The notes under the pieces: model-generated
Seen by the model: the letters and a program-made list of their open reading frames with translations, nothing else
Database searches by the model: none
What the model was told of the DNA's origin: nothing
Origin: Clostridia bacterium
Lineage (GTDB): Bacteria; Bacillota; Clostridia; Oscillospirales; Acutalibacteraceae
Length of the DNA stretch: 64,000 nucleotides
Assembly (NCBI GenBank): GCA_900771085.1
Contig: CAAGMR010000042.1
Location: 1 to 64,000 of the forward strand
Direction: 5' to 3'
Translations under genes and position numbers: made by a program
Shown: positions 13,898 to 29,731 of the stretch, piece by piece
Layout of the letters: each line of letters begins with the position of its first letter
Numbering within the stretch: the first letter of the stretch is position 1

Positions 13898-15955
13898 ATG
13901 GCCGGTAAAAGAGATAAAGAATCCGATGCATTCATGGTAGTCGGAGACGCTCTTGAAAATTCCAAATATAAAACGGGCAACGGTTCTCATAACTCTGTCT
14001 CTTATCAGAAGATGCTCGACAGTTCCAAGGCACGTGCTTATACAAGCGGTGCGAACAAGAAGGGCAATTCTAAGAAAAACAGCAAAAAGAAGACAGTTAA
14101 CAGTGCTGACCTCGCAAGGGAAGGACGCCCTGTTATGAGTAAGCCGCCGGAGAAACTCACATTCCGTGAGGTTCCACCGGATGAGTCAGCTGTAAGTCCT
14201 GCTTCTCAGAAAACAGTTCCTTATGAACCTGTTTCTCAGAAGAAAAGACCTGTTCAGCCTGCTCAGCAGCGTTCCGGAGTGAAAAAGCCAACAGGCAGGA
14301 AGCCTGTATCTCAGAAGACAGGAACACAGCGCCCTGTAAGCCAGAAGACAGGAACACAGCGCCCTGTAAGCCAGAAGACAGGAACACAGAGACCTGTAAG
14401 TCAGAAGACCGGTGCGCAGAGACCTGCTGCTCAGAAACCGGCAGCACAGCGTCCTGCAAATCAGAGACCGACTTCACAGCGTCCTGCGGCTCAGAGACCG
14501 GCTGCGCCTGCACCACAGGCTCAGAACCCTGAAACAGCTTCTGCAGCAATAAATAAGACTCCGGCTGCTCCTGCAACACCGGCTCCAGTAAAAACTCCTA
14601 AGAAACAGAATAAACAGAAGACTCCAAGAGTACCGGGTAAGGTATCAAAGGCTTTCGGTAAGGCATCCACTGTCATTAACGAAAAGACCGGTATCGACCC
14701 GTCAGCAATTGCCGGCTCAGGTGCTACTGCAATAGCAGGAGCAGGGGCAAGTGCACAGGCTGCTCTCAAGAGCGGCGGAAGAAGTATGATTCAGCTTCAC
14801 CAGAGCATGGAAGGCATGTCAATCCCTGACAGAATCCGCTATCTTCTTTCACTCATTGGACCTACATACAGATCAATCAACGCCGACCCTATAAAGAAAG
14901 AGAAGGCATACAAGGTTCTGGTAATCGTTCTTTCACTCATTCTTGCAATTCACATGACCTCATGTGTAAATGACATTCTCGGTTTCACAAGAAGCGACAG
15001 AGAAAAGGTTGTTACCGTTGAGGAGGGTGAGACAACAAACCACCTTATCGGCAAGCTTGACCGTGCAGGACTCATTAAACACAGCACCATGTGCAAAGTG
15101 TTCATAGCATCGACGTCCGGAATAAGAGGCGACAAGGATATCGGTTACCTCAAGGGTGACTTTACATTGACGCCTGACATGGGTATCGAAAAGATGCTCG
15201 TATCCTGTATGGCAACTCAGAAGAAGGAAACCGTTCAGGTTACAATCCCTGAAGGCTTCACCATTGAACAGATTGCCGAAAAGCTTGAGGAGCAGAAGGT
15301 ATGCAACCGTTCTGACTTCCTTAAGGCTGCAAACAAAAAGACATATGACTACGGGTTCGTAGATAACATTTCAAACGCAAGTGCAAGATACCACCTCCTT
15401 GAAGGTTACATGTACCCGGATACTTACGAATTCTATGTCGGTGAAAGCGGATCATCCGTTGTATCAAAGCTCCTTAACAACTTCAACAGCAAGTGGACAG
15501 ATGCTTATGAAGCTCGTGCAAAGCAGATGAATATGAGCCTTGATGACGTTCTGACTCTTGCTTCCATCGTACAGAAGGAAGACAGCAACGCTGACAACAT
15601 GAAGACAATTGCTTCTGTTTTCTACAACAGACTTAACTCTTCAGCTTATCCTTCACTTCAGTCCGATGCTTCAACCTTCTACCTTGAAAACTACGTTAAA
15701 CCAAACGTTACAAGTTCTCAGTACACAAGGTTCAAGAGTCTCTACAGCACATATGAGTGCAAGGGACTTCCTGTCGGCCCAATCTGCAGCCCTGGTGACG
15801 ATGCCATCACTGCAGTTCTCTGGCCAAACAGCACAAACTACTACTTCTTCATCCATGACGATGACGGTAACCTTTATGCCGCAAGAACGGCAAATGAGCA
15901 GAATGTAAACGCATACAAAGCAGCTCAGAACGGTACAAAATCGTCAGATGAATAA
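13898..15955 (+). CDS. mltG: MltG-like endolytic transglycosylase with long repetitive N-terminus
   Basis: MltG (YceG) cuts nascent glycan strands and is thought to terminate peptidoglycan polymerisation. Residues 1-335 are a basic, Pro/Gln/Lys-rich cytoplasmic extension with ~10-residue repeats (consensus PVSQKTGTQR). One membrane helix follows at about 337-357, then the LysM-like and YceG catalytic regions. The catalytic segment reads LASIVQKEDSNADN. The usual EKE is QKE here (Gln559, Glu561), so the second Glu is kept and the first is not. GLPVGPICSPGDDAI matches the conserved GLPPGPI-NPG motif. At 685 residues it is far longer than the ~340-residue E. coli protein because of the extension. 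In Bacillus, mltG (yrrL) also precedes the U32 genes. Confidence 0.9.
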   Translation: MAGKRDKESDAFMVVGDALENSKYKTGNGSHNSVSYQKMLDSSKARAYTSGANKKGNSKKNSKKKTVNSADLAREGRPVMSKPPEKLTFREVPPDESAVSPASQKTVPYEPVSQKKRPVQPAQQRSGVKKPTGRKPVSQKTGTQRPVSQKTGTQRPVSQKTGTQRPVSQKTGAQRPAAQKPAAQRPANQRPTSQRPAAQRPAAPAPQAQNPETASAAINKTPAAPATPAPVKTPKKQNKQKTPRVPGKVSKAFGKASTVINEKTGIDPSAIAGSGATAIAGAGASAQAALKSGGRSMIQLHQSMEGMSIPDRIRYLLSLIGPTYRSINADPIKKEKAYKVLVIVLSLILAIHMTSCVNDILGFTRSDREKVVTVEEGETTNHLIGKLDRAGLIKHSTMCKVFIASTSGIRGDKDIGYLKGDFTLTPDMGIEKMLVSCMATQKKETVQVTIPEGFTIEQIAEKLEEQKVCNRSDFLKAANKKTYDYGFVDNISNASARYHLLEGYMYPDTYEFYVGESGSSVVSKLLNNFNSKWTDAYEARAKQMNMSLDDVLTLASIVQKEDSNADNMKTIASVFYNRLNSSAYPSLQSDASTFYLENYVKPNVTSSQYTRFKSLYSTYECKGLPVGPICSPGDDAITAVLWPNSTNYYFFIHDDDGNLYAARTANEQNVNAYKAAQNGTKSSDE
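14303..14512 (+). repeat. 30-bp in-frame tandem repeat within mltG
   Basis: Seven tandem 30-base units encode ten-residue repeats. Units 1-4 (14303-14422) are nearly identical; units 5-7 degrade to PAAQKPAAQR-like sequence. The unit length is a multiple of three, so copy-number changes keep the frame. Confidence 0.93.
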
Positions 15956-15970
15956 TCGGGAGATATTCCA

Positions 15971-17206
15971 TTGAACAACGTATTAAAACCTGAACTTCTC
16001 TGCCCTGCAGGGGACCGCGAACGCCTTGAGGCGGCTGTGCAGTATGGCGCAGACGCCGTCTACCTCGGCGGCGAGGAGTTTGGCATGCGTGCCGCTCCGG
16101 GAAATTTCAATTTCGAGGAGCTCCGCGATGCCGTGAAATACTGCCACGAGCATGGAGTAAAAGTCCATCTCACGGCCAATACGCTTCCGCGAAACGATGA
16201 GCTTTCGCGTATACCTGCATTTTTCGAAAATGCAGCAGAAGCGGGGGTAGATGCATTTATCATCGCAGACATAGGTGTGATGAAGGCGGCTCAGAAATAT
16301 GCACCGGGGGTAGATATACACATCTCAACCCAGGCCGGTGTCGTTAATTACATGACTGCAAATGCGCTCTACGAGCTTGGCGCTAAACGCGTGGTTCTGG
16401 CTCGAGAGACCTCTCTCGCCGAAATAAAGGAAATCCGTGCCAATACACCAAAGGACCTTGAGATTGAATGCTTTGTCCACGGTGCAATGTGCATGTCTTT
16501 TTCGGGAAGATGCCTACTTTCCAACTATATGACCGGTCGTGACTCAAACAGAGGTGACTGCGCTCAGCCATGCCGCTGGAAGTATCACCTGGTTGAGGAA
16601 AAGAGACCGGGTCAGTACTTCGAAGTAGATGAGCAGGAAAACGGCACATACTTCATGAACTCAAAGGACATGTGCCTCATTGAGCACATCCCTGAACTCA
16701 TAGATGCCGGTATCTCAAGCTTCAAAATTGAAGGCCGTGCAAAGTCAGCCTTCTATGTTGCCGCAATAACCAATGCCTACAGGGCTGCAATTGACGGCTT
16801 TATGAAAGCTCCATCCATGGACTACAAACCTGAACCATGGATTGTCGATGAGGTTTATCGCATAAGCTACCGCGATTACTGCACAGGCTTCTACTTTGGT
16901 GATTCGACTGAAGATGCCAATCTTTATTACGATGGCATATACATCAGAAACTGGGACGTTATTGCCAATGTTCTTGACAGCGACGGAGAGTTTGTAACAG
17001 TAACTCAGCGCAACCGTTTCTTCAAAGGTGATAAGCTCAATGTTCTTATGCCGGGTAAGGAACCTTTCGACATTACAGTCGATGAGATGTTCAACGAAAA
17101 GGGAGAGGCAATAGATGTTGCTCCAAACCCGATGGCAGTTATCAGGATTAAATGTTCAGAGAAGATGCCTTGCGGCGCAATTCTCAGAATGGAGAGAAAG
17201 GACTGA
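15971..17206 (+). CDS. Peptidase U32 family protein, probable tRNA uridine hydroxylase TrhP
   Basis: U32 proteins such as TrhP (YegQ; YrrN/YrrO in Bacillus) are not peptidases in practice but make 5-hydroxyuridine at tRNA position 34 using prephenate and an iron-sulfur cluster. The N-terminal TIM-barrel region has ELLCPAGDRERLEAAVQYGAD and AVYLGGEEFGMRA. The signature ECFVHGAMCMSFSGRCLLS is followed by RGDCAQPCRW, giving the conserved Cys cluster. A beta-rich C-terminal domain ends the 411 residues. The TTG start at 15971 follows GGGAGAT. Adjacent mltG and U32 genes match the Bacillus yrrL-yrrM-yrrN order, but the O-methyltransferase gene (trmR/yrrM) is missing from this spot. TrhP rather than RlhA is inferred from context. 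Confidence 0.88.
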   Translation: MNNVLKPELLCPAGDRERLEAAVQYGADAVYLGGEEFGMRAAPGNFNFEELRDAVKYCHEHGVKVHLTANTLPRNDELSRIPAFFENAAEAGVDAFIIADIGVMKAAQKYAPGVDIHISTQAGVVNYMTANALYELGAKRVVLARETSLAEIKEIRANTPKDLEIECFVHGAMCMSFSGRCLLSNYMTGRDSNRGDCAQPCRWKYHLVEEKRPGQYFEVDEQENGTYFMNSKDMCLIEHIPELIDAGISSFKIEGRAKSAFYVAAITNAYRAAIDGFMKAPSMDYKPEPWIVDEVYRISYRDYCTGFYFGDSTEDANLYYDGIYIRNWDVIANVLDSDGEFVTVTQRNRFFKGDKLNVLMPGKEPFDITVDEMFNEKGEAIDVAPNPMAVIRIKCSEKMPCGAILRMERKD

Positions 17207-17211
17207 AAGTC

Positions 17212-18213
17212 TTGAAAAGTATCAGTGATATGACTCTTATGAATGAAGAGCTGACTCTTTCTGACAGAGCCTGCAAAAGCAAAGACACAAAGGGACGTCT
17301 TTTTCCTGAAGAAGAGGACGGTATCAGAACTGCTTTTCAGCGCGATCGCGACCGCATTATTCACTGCAACGCTTTCAGACGACTCCAGCATAAAACTCAG
17401 GTTTTCCTGTCTCCGACAGGTGACCACTACAGAACAAGACTTACTCATACCTTAGAGGTAGCTCAGATAGCAAGAACTCTTGCAATGGGACTCGGACTCA
17501 ACGAGGACCTGACAGAGGCAATTGCCCTCGGACATGACCTTGGACATACACCTTTCGGCCATGCGGGAGAACGTGCTCTCGATGCCGTGGTTCCTTTCGG
17601 ATTCAAGCATTATGAGCAGAGCCTCAGAGTAGTAGATGTTATAGAAAAAGATGGTAAAGGTCTTAACCTCACCATGGAGGTTCGTGACGGCATTGTGTGC
17701 CACACAACAGGTAAAGAGGCCGATACCCTTGAAGGCAGGCTGGTTAAGCATGCCGACAGAATAGCTTATCTCAACCACGATATCGATGATGCCATCAGAG
17801 CGGGTGTACTCACAGAGGAAGCCCTGCCGGCACATATTCGTGAGGTTCTGGGAAAGAGCAAAGGGGACAGAATCAATACATTGGTTCAATCAACCCTTGA
17901 GAATACAATGGGGCTGGATGTCACAATGGCTCCGGAAGTTCAGAAGGCTTATGACGAGCTTTATGACTTTATGTTCGACAACGTATACCGCAACCCTGTC
18001 TGCAAGGGCGAAGAGGGGAAGGCAATAGTCGTTGTTCAGGAACTTTACAGATACTTCGTTGAGCATCCGGAAGAGATGCCTGAAGACTACAGACATATAG
18101 CACAGAAAGAATCACCGGAGCGTGGAGCCTGCGACTACATCTCCGGAATGAGCGACAGATACGCTCTGGCAGTTTTTGAAGAACTGTTTATACCGAAACC
18201 GTGGGCTGAATAA
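17212..18213 (+). CDS. Deoxyguanosinetriphosphate triphosphohydrolase-like protein
   Basis: This 333-residue HD-domain protein belongs to the Dgt-like family, which removes tripolyphosphate from dNTPs. Diagnostic segments are RDRDRIIHCNAFRRLQHKTQV, GDHYRTRLTHTLEVAQIAR and GHDLGHTPFGHAGE, which supply the metal-binding His and His-Asp pair. LNHDIDDAIRAG provides the last Asp. I choose the TTG at 17212, nine bases after AAAGGA; an in-frame ATG at 17152 would overlap the U32 gene by 55 bases, and the ATG at 17230 has no ribosome site. It lies 18 bases before dnaG, the common order in Clostridia. The exact dNTP preference is not predictable. Confidence 0.92.
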   Translation: MKSISDMTLMNEELTLSDRACKSKDTKGRLFPEEEDGIRTAFQRDRDRIIHCNAFRRLQHKTQVFLSPTGDHYRTRLTHTLEVAQIARTLAMGLGLNEDLTEAIALGHDLGHTPFGHAGERALDAVVPFGFKHYEQSLRVVDVIEKDGKGLNLTMEVRDGIVCHTTGKEADTLEGRLVKHADRIAYLNHDIDDAIRAGVLTEEALPAHIREVLGKSKGDRINTLVQSTLENTMGLDVTMAPEVQKAYDELYDFMFDNVYRNPVCKGEEGKAIVVVQELYRYFVEHPEEMPEDYRHIAQKESPERGACDYISGMSDRYALAVFEELFIPKPWAE

Positions 18214-18231
18214 AGAAAAAGGAAGAGACTC

Positions 18232-19956
18232 ATGCCGAGAATCAGAGAAGAATTTCTGAATACTCTAAGAGACAGGCTGGATATTGAAGAATTCATTTCC
18301 GGCTATGTTAATCTTAAGCATCAGGGCCGTACATCGAAGGGTCTCTGTCCGTTCCACAGCGAAAAAACACCTTCCTTTACCGTTTATAACGATACGCAGT
18401 CTTTTTACTGCTATGGCTGCGGTAAGGGCGGAGATATCATTACCTTTGCCAGAGATATCGAAAACCTTGACTACATTGAGGCAGTGAAGCTCCTTGCAGA
18501 CAAGGCAGGCCTTACTATGCCTGACGACAACTACGACGATACAATGGCTAAAAAGCGCCGCAGAATGTATGAAATCAATAAAGAGGCTGCCCGCTTTTAC
18601 CATGCGTGTCTCTGGAATGAACAGGGAACAGTTGCCCTTGATTACTGGCAGAACAAGCGTGGACTTTCAGTCCACACAATACGCCACTTCGGTCTGGGCT
18701 TTGCACCTGATGACTGGCATGCTTTAGAGAACCATATGCGTTCAAAAGGCTACAGCAGCCAGGAACTTTATGAAGCCAATCTTATCCGCCGTTCAGAAAA
18801 GAATGGCAAAACCTTTACTTACGACAATTTCCGCAACAGGGCGATGGTTCCGATCATCGACCTCCGCGGCAATATCATAGCTTTTGGCGGACGAGTTCTT
18901 GATGACTCAAAGCCAAAATATGTCAATACATCTGACACACTTGTTTACAACAAGCGTAATGCTCTTTTTGCACTTAACTATGCAAAAGACACCGGTGACG
19001 ATACCCTTATTCTCTGTGAAGGGTACCTCGACGTCATAACTCTTCATCAGGCAGGTTTCACCAATGCCGTTGCAGGACTTGGAACAGCTCTTACCGATGA
19101 ACAGGTAAGACTGCTTGCCCGCTATGCGAACACAATCCTTCTGTCCTATGACAACGATGAAGCAGGCAAGGAAGCAACCGAAAGGGCGCTTCAGAAATTT
19201 GATGCCACCGGTATGAGCGTCAGACCACTGACGCTCAGCGGGGGAAAAGACCCCGATGAAATCATTAAAAAATTCGGCGCTTCACGCTTTCAGTCCATCA
19301 TTGATGGCGCTGCAAACGAGACAGAGTACAGACTCAACGAAAAGCGTGCGAAATACGATACTTCAACTGACGACGGAAAAGTAAAGTATACCCGTGAAGC
19401 CTGCGAGATAATTGCAAGGATATCTTCACCTGTTGAGCAGGACGTTTATATGTCCCGACTTGCAACAGAGTTAGGTATCAGCAAAGACGCAGTAAAACTT
19501 CAGGTTGCTGACTCTTATAAGAGATTGAAACGTCGTGAGCAGAAGGTTGATTTCGGACAGCTTAACAAAGCTCTCGGTAACAGCAGCAAGGTTACAAGAG
19601 CCGAAGAAACCATACTTTCTTTACTTCTGAAGAACCCGGATTATCTGAAACGAATGGCCGGCAAGCTATCGGAAGAAGACTTTATTACACCTTTCTATGC
19701 TACTCTTTACAAGGTTCTGTCTCATCGCATTGCAAATGCGGAACCGATAGACCTTATGTATCTCTCCGGAGAATTCTCACCGGAAGATATGGGCAGGATA
19801 GCAAAGCTTCAATCTGCGGGACCTCTGGTGTCCAACAAGTATGAAGAAGTGGAAGACTGTATTAAGGTCCTTAAGGAATCAGGTAATAATACTGCGGTTA
19901 ATCCGTCTGATATGACAGATGATGATTTCCGCAATCTTTTCAAGAAAAACAACTAA
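18232..19956 (+). CDS. dnaG: DNA primase
   Basis: DnaG makes RNA primers for replication. The CHC2 zinc-binding domain is at the N terminus (CPFHSEKTPSFTV and FYCYGCGKGGD, residues ~38-70). The catalytic core contains RNRAMVPIIDLRGN and FGGRVLDDSKPKYVN, and the TOPRIM domain follows with LILCEGYLDVITLHQ and LSYDNDEAGKEA. The C-terminal ~130 residues should be the helicase-binding domain. Length 574 is at the lower end of normal. It is 14 bases upstream of rpoD, part of the conserved primase-sigma pair. Confidence 0.98.
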   Translation: MPRIREEFLNTLRDRLDIEEFISGYVNLKHQGRTSKGLCPFHSEKTPSFTVYNDTQSFYCYGCGKGGDIITFARDIENLDYIEAVKLLADKAGLTMPDDNYDDTMAKKRRRMYEINKEAARFYHACLWNEQGTVALDYWQNKRGLSVHTIRHFGLGFAPDDWHALENHMRSKGYSSQELYEANLIRRSEKNGKTFTYDNFRNRAMVPIIDLRGNIIAFGGRVLDDSKPKYVNTSDTLVYNKRNALFALNYAKDTGDDTLILCEGYLDVITLHQAGFTNAVAGLGTALTDEQVRLLARYANTILLSYDNDEAGKEATERALQKFDATGMSVRPLTLSGGKDPDEIIKKFGASRFQSIIDGAANETEYRLNEKRAKYDTSTDDGKVKYTREACEIIARISSPVEQDVYMSRLATELGISKDAVKLQVADSYKRLKRREQKVDFGQLNKALGNSSKVTRAEETILSLLLKNPDYLKRMAGKLSEEDFITPFYATLYKVLSHRIANAEPIDLMYLSGEFSPEDMGRIAKLQSAGPLVSNKYEEVEDCIKVLKESGNNTAVNPSDMTDDDFRNLFKKNN

Positions 19957-19970
19957 AGGAGAATTTCCAG

Positions 19971-21065
19971 GTGGACGAGAAGAAACAAAAGATTATTAAT
20001 GACCTCGTCGAGAAAGGTAAGGCAGCAGGTAAGCTTAATACCAACGATATCGACCAGGCCATAGTAGAGATTGATCTTGAGATTGACGAACTCGACAAAC
20101 TCTATGAAACACTCGAAAACAACAACATTGAAATCATCGATGACCTTGGTGATGCAGCTCTCGACTCACTCAACTTCGACGTTGAAGGCGGTCAGAAGAC
20201 AGGCGACGTTCAGGCAAATGACGTTTCCAAGAATGCAGCAATGGATGACCCTGTAAAGGTTTATCTTAAGGAAATCGGACGAGTTCCTCTCCTTACTCCG
20301 GAAGAGGAAATCGATCTTGCCATCCGTATCGCTGAAGGTGATGAGGAGGCAAAGAAAAAGCTTGCAGAGTCCAACCTTCGTCTTGTAGTAAGTATTGCAA
20401 AGCGTTATGTTGGCCGTGGCATGCAGTTCCTTGACCTTATTCAGGAGGGTAACCTCGGTCTTATCAAGGCTGTTGACAAGTTTGACTACACCAAGGGCTT
20501 CAAGTTCTCAACTTATGCCACATGGTGGATCCGTCAGGCTATCACAAGAGCTATTGCAGACCAGGCAAGAACAATTCGTATTCCTGTTCATATGGTTGAA
20601 ACCATTAACAAGGTTAAGAAGACAAACAGCCAGCTCCTTCATAAGAATGGCCGTGACCCAACCGCAGAGGAAATTGCTCAGGAACTCGATATGCCTGTAG
20701 AAAAGGTACGTGAGATTCTTCGTGTTGCTCAGGAACCGGTTTCTCTTGAAACACCAATCGGTGAAGAGGAAGATTCACATCTTGGCGACTTCATTCCGGA
20801 TGACGATGCACTTGCACCGGCAGACGCAGCATCTCAGATGCTTCTCCGTGAACAGCTTGCTGAAGTTCTTAAGACTCTTACTCCAAGAGAGGAGAGAGTA
20901 CTTTCTTTGAGATTCGGTCTTGAAGACGGTCACCCAAGAACTCTTGAAGAAGTTGGTAAGGAATTCAACGTAACTCGTGAACGTATCCGTCAGATTGAAG
21001 CCAAGGCTCTTCGTAAACTCAGACATCCTTCACGTTCAAAGAAACTCAAGGACTTCCTTGACTGA
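19971..21065 (+). CDS. rpoD: Primary sigma factor (sigma-A/RpoD)
   Basis: This is the housekeeping sigma factor that directs RNA polymerase to TTGACA/TATAAT promoters, which abound in this window. Region 1.2 starts DDPVKVYLKEIGRVPLL; region 2 has SNLRLVVSIAKRYVGRGM and TKGFKFSTYATWWIRQAI; region 3 has IPVHMVETI; region 4.2 is NVTRERIRQIEAKALRKLR. Region 1.1 is short, as in other Gram-positives, giving 364 residues. The GTG start at 19971 follows AAAGGAGAA. A strong terminator follows, separating it from rpoB. Confidence 0.98.
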   Translation: MDEKKQKIINDLVEKGKAAGKLNTNDIDQAIVEIDLEIDELDKLYETLENNNIEIIDDLGDAALDSLNFDVEGGQKTGDVQANDVSKNAAMDDPVKVYLKEIGRVPLLTPEEEIDLAIRIAEGDEEAKKKLAESNLRLVVSIAKRYVGRGMQFLDLIQEGNLGLIKAVDKFDYTKGFKFSTYATWWIRQAITRAIADQARTIRIPVHMVETINKVKKTNSQLLHKNGRDPTAEEIAQELDMPVEKVREILRVAQEPVSLETPIGEEEDSHLGDFIPDDDALAPADAASQMLLREQLAEVLKTLTPREERVLSLRFGLEDGHPRTLEEVGKEFNVTRERIRQIEAKALRKLRHPSRSKKLKDFLD

Positions 21066-21082
21066 TACTATTTATAATGTAT

Positions 21083-21117
21083 GCACCCCGCAGGGTTCAC
21101 TGCGGGGTGCTTTTTTT
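21083..21117 (+). terminator. Intrinsic terminator of the tmk-rpoD gene run
   Basis: GCACCCCGCAG (21083-21093), six-base loop, CTGCGGGGTGC (21100-21110), T7. An 11-bp perfect stem. Confidence 0.97.
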
Positions 21118-21212
21118 ACCCGTTTTCGGGTGGTTTTGGTGCATTTTAAGAAACGCCCGGGGACGATGCCGAAAAACTTTTAAAAAGTCTTGACTTTTTT
21201 GCACGCAATCGC

Positions 21213-21241
21213 TTGACGGGGTTGTAACTCTGTTTTAGAAT
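21213..21241 (+). promoter_or_regulatory. Sigma-A promoter for rpoBC
   Basis: TTGACG (21213-21218), 17-base spacer, TAGAAT (21236-21241). The upstream A/T-rich tract at 21170-21200 could act as an UP element. The transcript would start near 21248, leaving an ~80-base leader. Confidence 0.88.
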
Positions 21242-21273
21242 GTATATTCACATTATAAGGAATAGTGTGTAAG

Positions 21274-21293
21274 TCTGCCCTCAAATCGGCAGA
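21274..21293 (+). other. Small leader hairpin before rpoB
   Basis: TCTGCC (21274-21279) and GGCAGA (21288-21293) form a 6-bp stem with an 8-base loop, followed by TATTTTAAT. The U tract is weak, so an attenuator role is only a possibility. Confidence 0.4.
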
Positions 21294-21327
21294 TATTTTA
21301 ATACAAAGAACGGAGTGATCACGGCCT

Positions 21328-25242
<3,915 letters not shown>

Positions 25243-25263
25243 TCAAAGAAAAGAGGTCACCAA

Positions 25264-28962
<3,699 letters not shown>

Positions 28963-28984
28963 GAAAAAACGCTAGTTTTGGCTG

Positions 28985-29013
28985 TTGACATTGGTTTGTC
29001 AATGGTATAGAAT
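28985..29013 (+). promoter_or_regulatory. Sigma-A promoter for rpsL-rpsG-fusA
   Basis: Consensus TTGACA (28985-28990), 17-base spacer, TAGAAT (29008-29013). Start would be near 29020, giving a ~120-base structured leader before rpsL. Confidence 0.9.
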
Positions 29014-29024
29014 AGCAAATTGTC

Positions 29025-29092
29025 GTGGTATGTTTACCACAAAGTAACGGTCTATCAGGAGAACTTCCGAAAGCGATTTCGGGAGCTCTCCT
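29025..29092 (+). promoter_or_regulatory. Two-hairpin leader of rpsL
   Basis: Hairpin 1, right at the predicted 5' end: GTGGTA (29025-29030), TGTT, TACCAC (29035-29040). Hairpin 2: AGGAGA (29057-29062) pairs with TCTCCT (29087-29092) and encloses TTCCGAAA-GCGA-TTTCGGGA. The outer AGGAGA resembles a Shine-Dalgarno site. No U-run follows, so it is not a terminator. It may be an autoregulatory ribosomal-protein leader; that is inference. Confidence 0.55.
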
Positions 29093-29139
29093 ATAGCAAT
29101 ATATTTACATTTTCACATTATTTTCAGGAGGTGAAAGTA

Positions 29140-29559
29140 TTGCCAACCTTTAACCAGCTTGTACGTCAGGGTAGAAAAACTACCGAGAAGAAAGCTAAGG
29201 CTCCGGCTCTTCTTAAGGGTCTCAACTCTAAGAAGAACGTAATGACAGATGTTCAGTCACCACAGAAGCGTGGCGTTTGCACAGCTGTTAAGACTGCAAC
29301 ACCTAAGAAGCCTAACTCTGCTCTTCGTAAGATCGCCAGAGTTCGTCTTACAAACGGTATTGAAGTTTCTGCTTACATCCCAGGTGTAGGCCACAACCTT
29401 CAGGAGCACTCAGTTGTACTTATCAGAGGCGGACGTGTTAAGGACCTTCCAGGTGTACGTTACCATATTATCCGTGGTACTCTCGATACACAGGGTGTTA
29501 CTGACAGAATGCAGTCCCGCTCAAAGTACGGTGCTAAGAAGCCAAAGGCTAAGAAGTAA
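29140..29559 (+). CDS. rpsL: 30S ribosomal protein S12
   Basis: S12 sits at the decoding centre of the small subunit. The 139-residue product starts MPTFNQLVRQGRK and contains TATPKKPNSALRKIARVRL and GHNLQEHSVVLIRGGRVKDL. The lysines that mutate to streptomycin resistance (TPKKPNS and GRVKDLPG) are wild type. The TTG start at 29140 follows an AGGAGGTG site at 29127-29134; the frame is open upstream to 29020 but that runs through the leader hairpins. It is first in the str operon. Confidence 0.98.
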   Translation: MPTFNQLVRQGRKTTEKKAKAPALLKGLNSKKNVMTDVQSPQKRGVCTAVKTATPKKPNSALRKIARVRLTNGIEVSAYIPGVGHNLQEHSVVLIRGGRVKDLPGVRYHIIRGTLDTQGVTDRMQSRSKYGAKKPKAKK

Positions 29560-29614
29560 TCCATCGACTTCCGTAAACAGATGGAGTAATTAGAGTTCAA
29601 TCTTCTTGCAGGCT

Positions 29615-29690
29615 GCGCAATACTTTTGCGTAACAATGTGACAGTGTAAACATATTGCAGGTCTCATTGGCGCCACGAGAAATTGTCACT
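29615..29690 (+). promoter_or_regulatory. Structured rpsL-rpsG intergenic region, possible S7 control site
   Basis: The 172-base gap is long for this operon. It has a small hairpin CGCAA (29616-29620)/TTGCG (29626-29630) and a larger element closed by GTGACA (29638-29643) with TGTCAC (29684-29689), with TCTC/GAGA pairing inside. In E. coli, S7 represses its own translation by binding this same intergenic position. Equivalence here is inferred from position and structure only. Confidence 0.4.
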
Positions 29691-29731
29691 CGAGTACCTA
29701 TGATATCATTAATATGAAGGAGGGAAGCGAC

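Noticed and set aside
14303..14512. Regular 30-bp repeats resembling a CRISPR array
   Set aside because: Units are tandem without spacers, lie in frame inside mltG and encode a consistent ten-residue peptide; there are no cas genes nearby.
21118..21131. Second small hairpin ACCCG-TTTT-CGGGT after the rpoD terminator
   Set aside because: It is short and has no U-run; the adjacent 11-bp terminator already explains transcription end.
29683..29709. A possible promoter before rpsG (TTGTCA ... TATCAT)
   Set aside because: The spacer is only 15 bases and the -35 overlaps the structured element; not strong enough to call.
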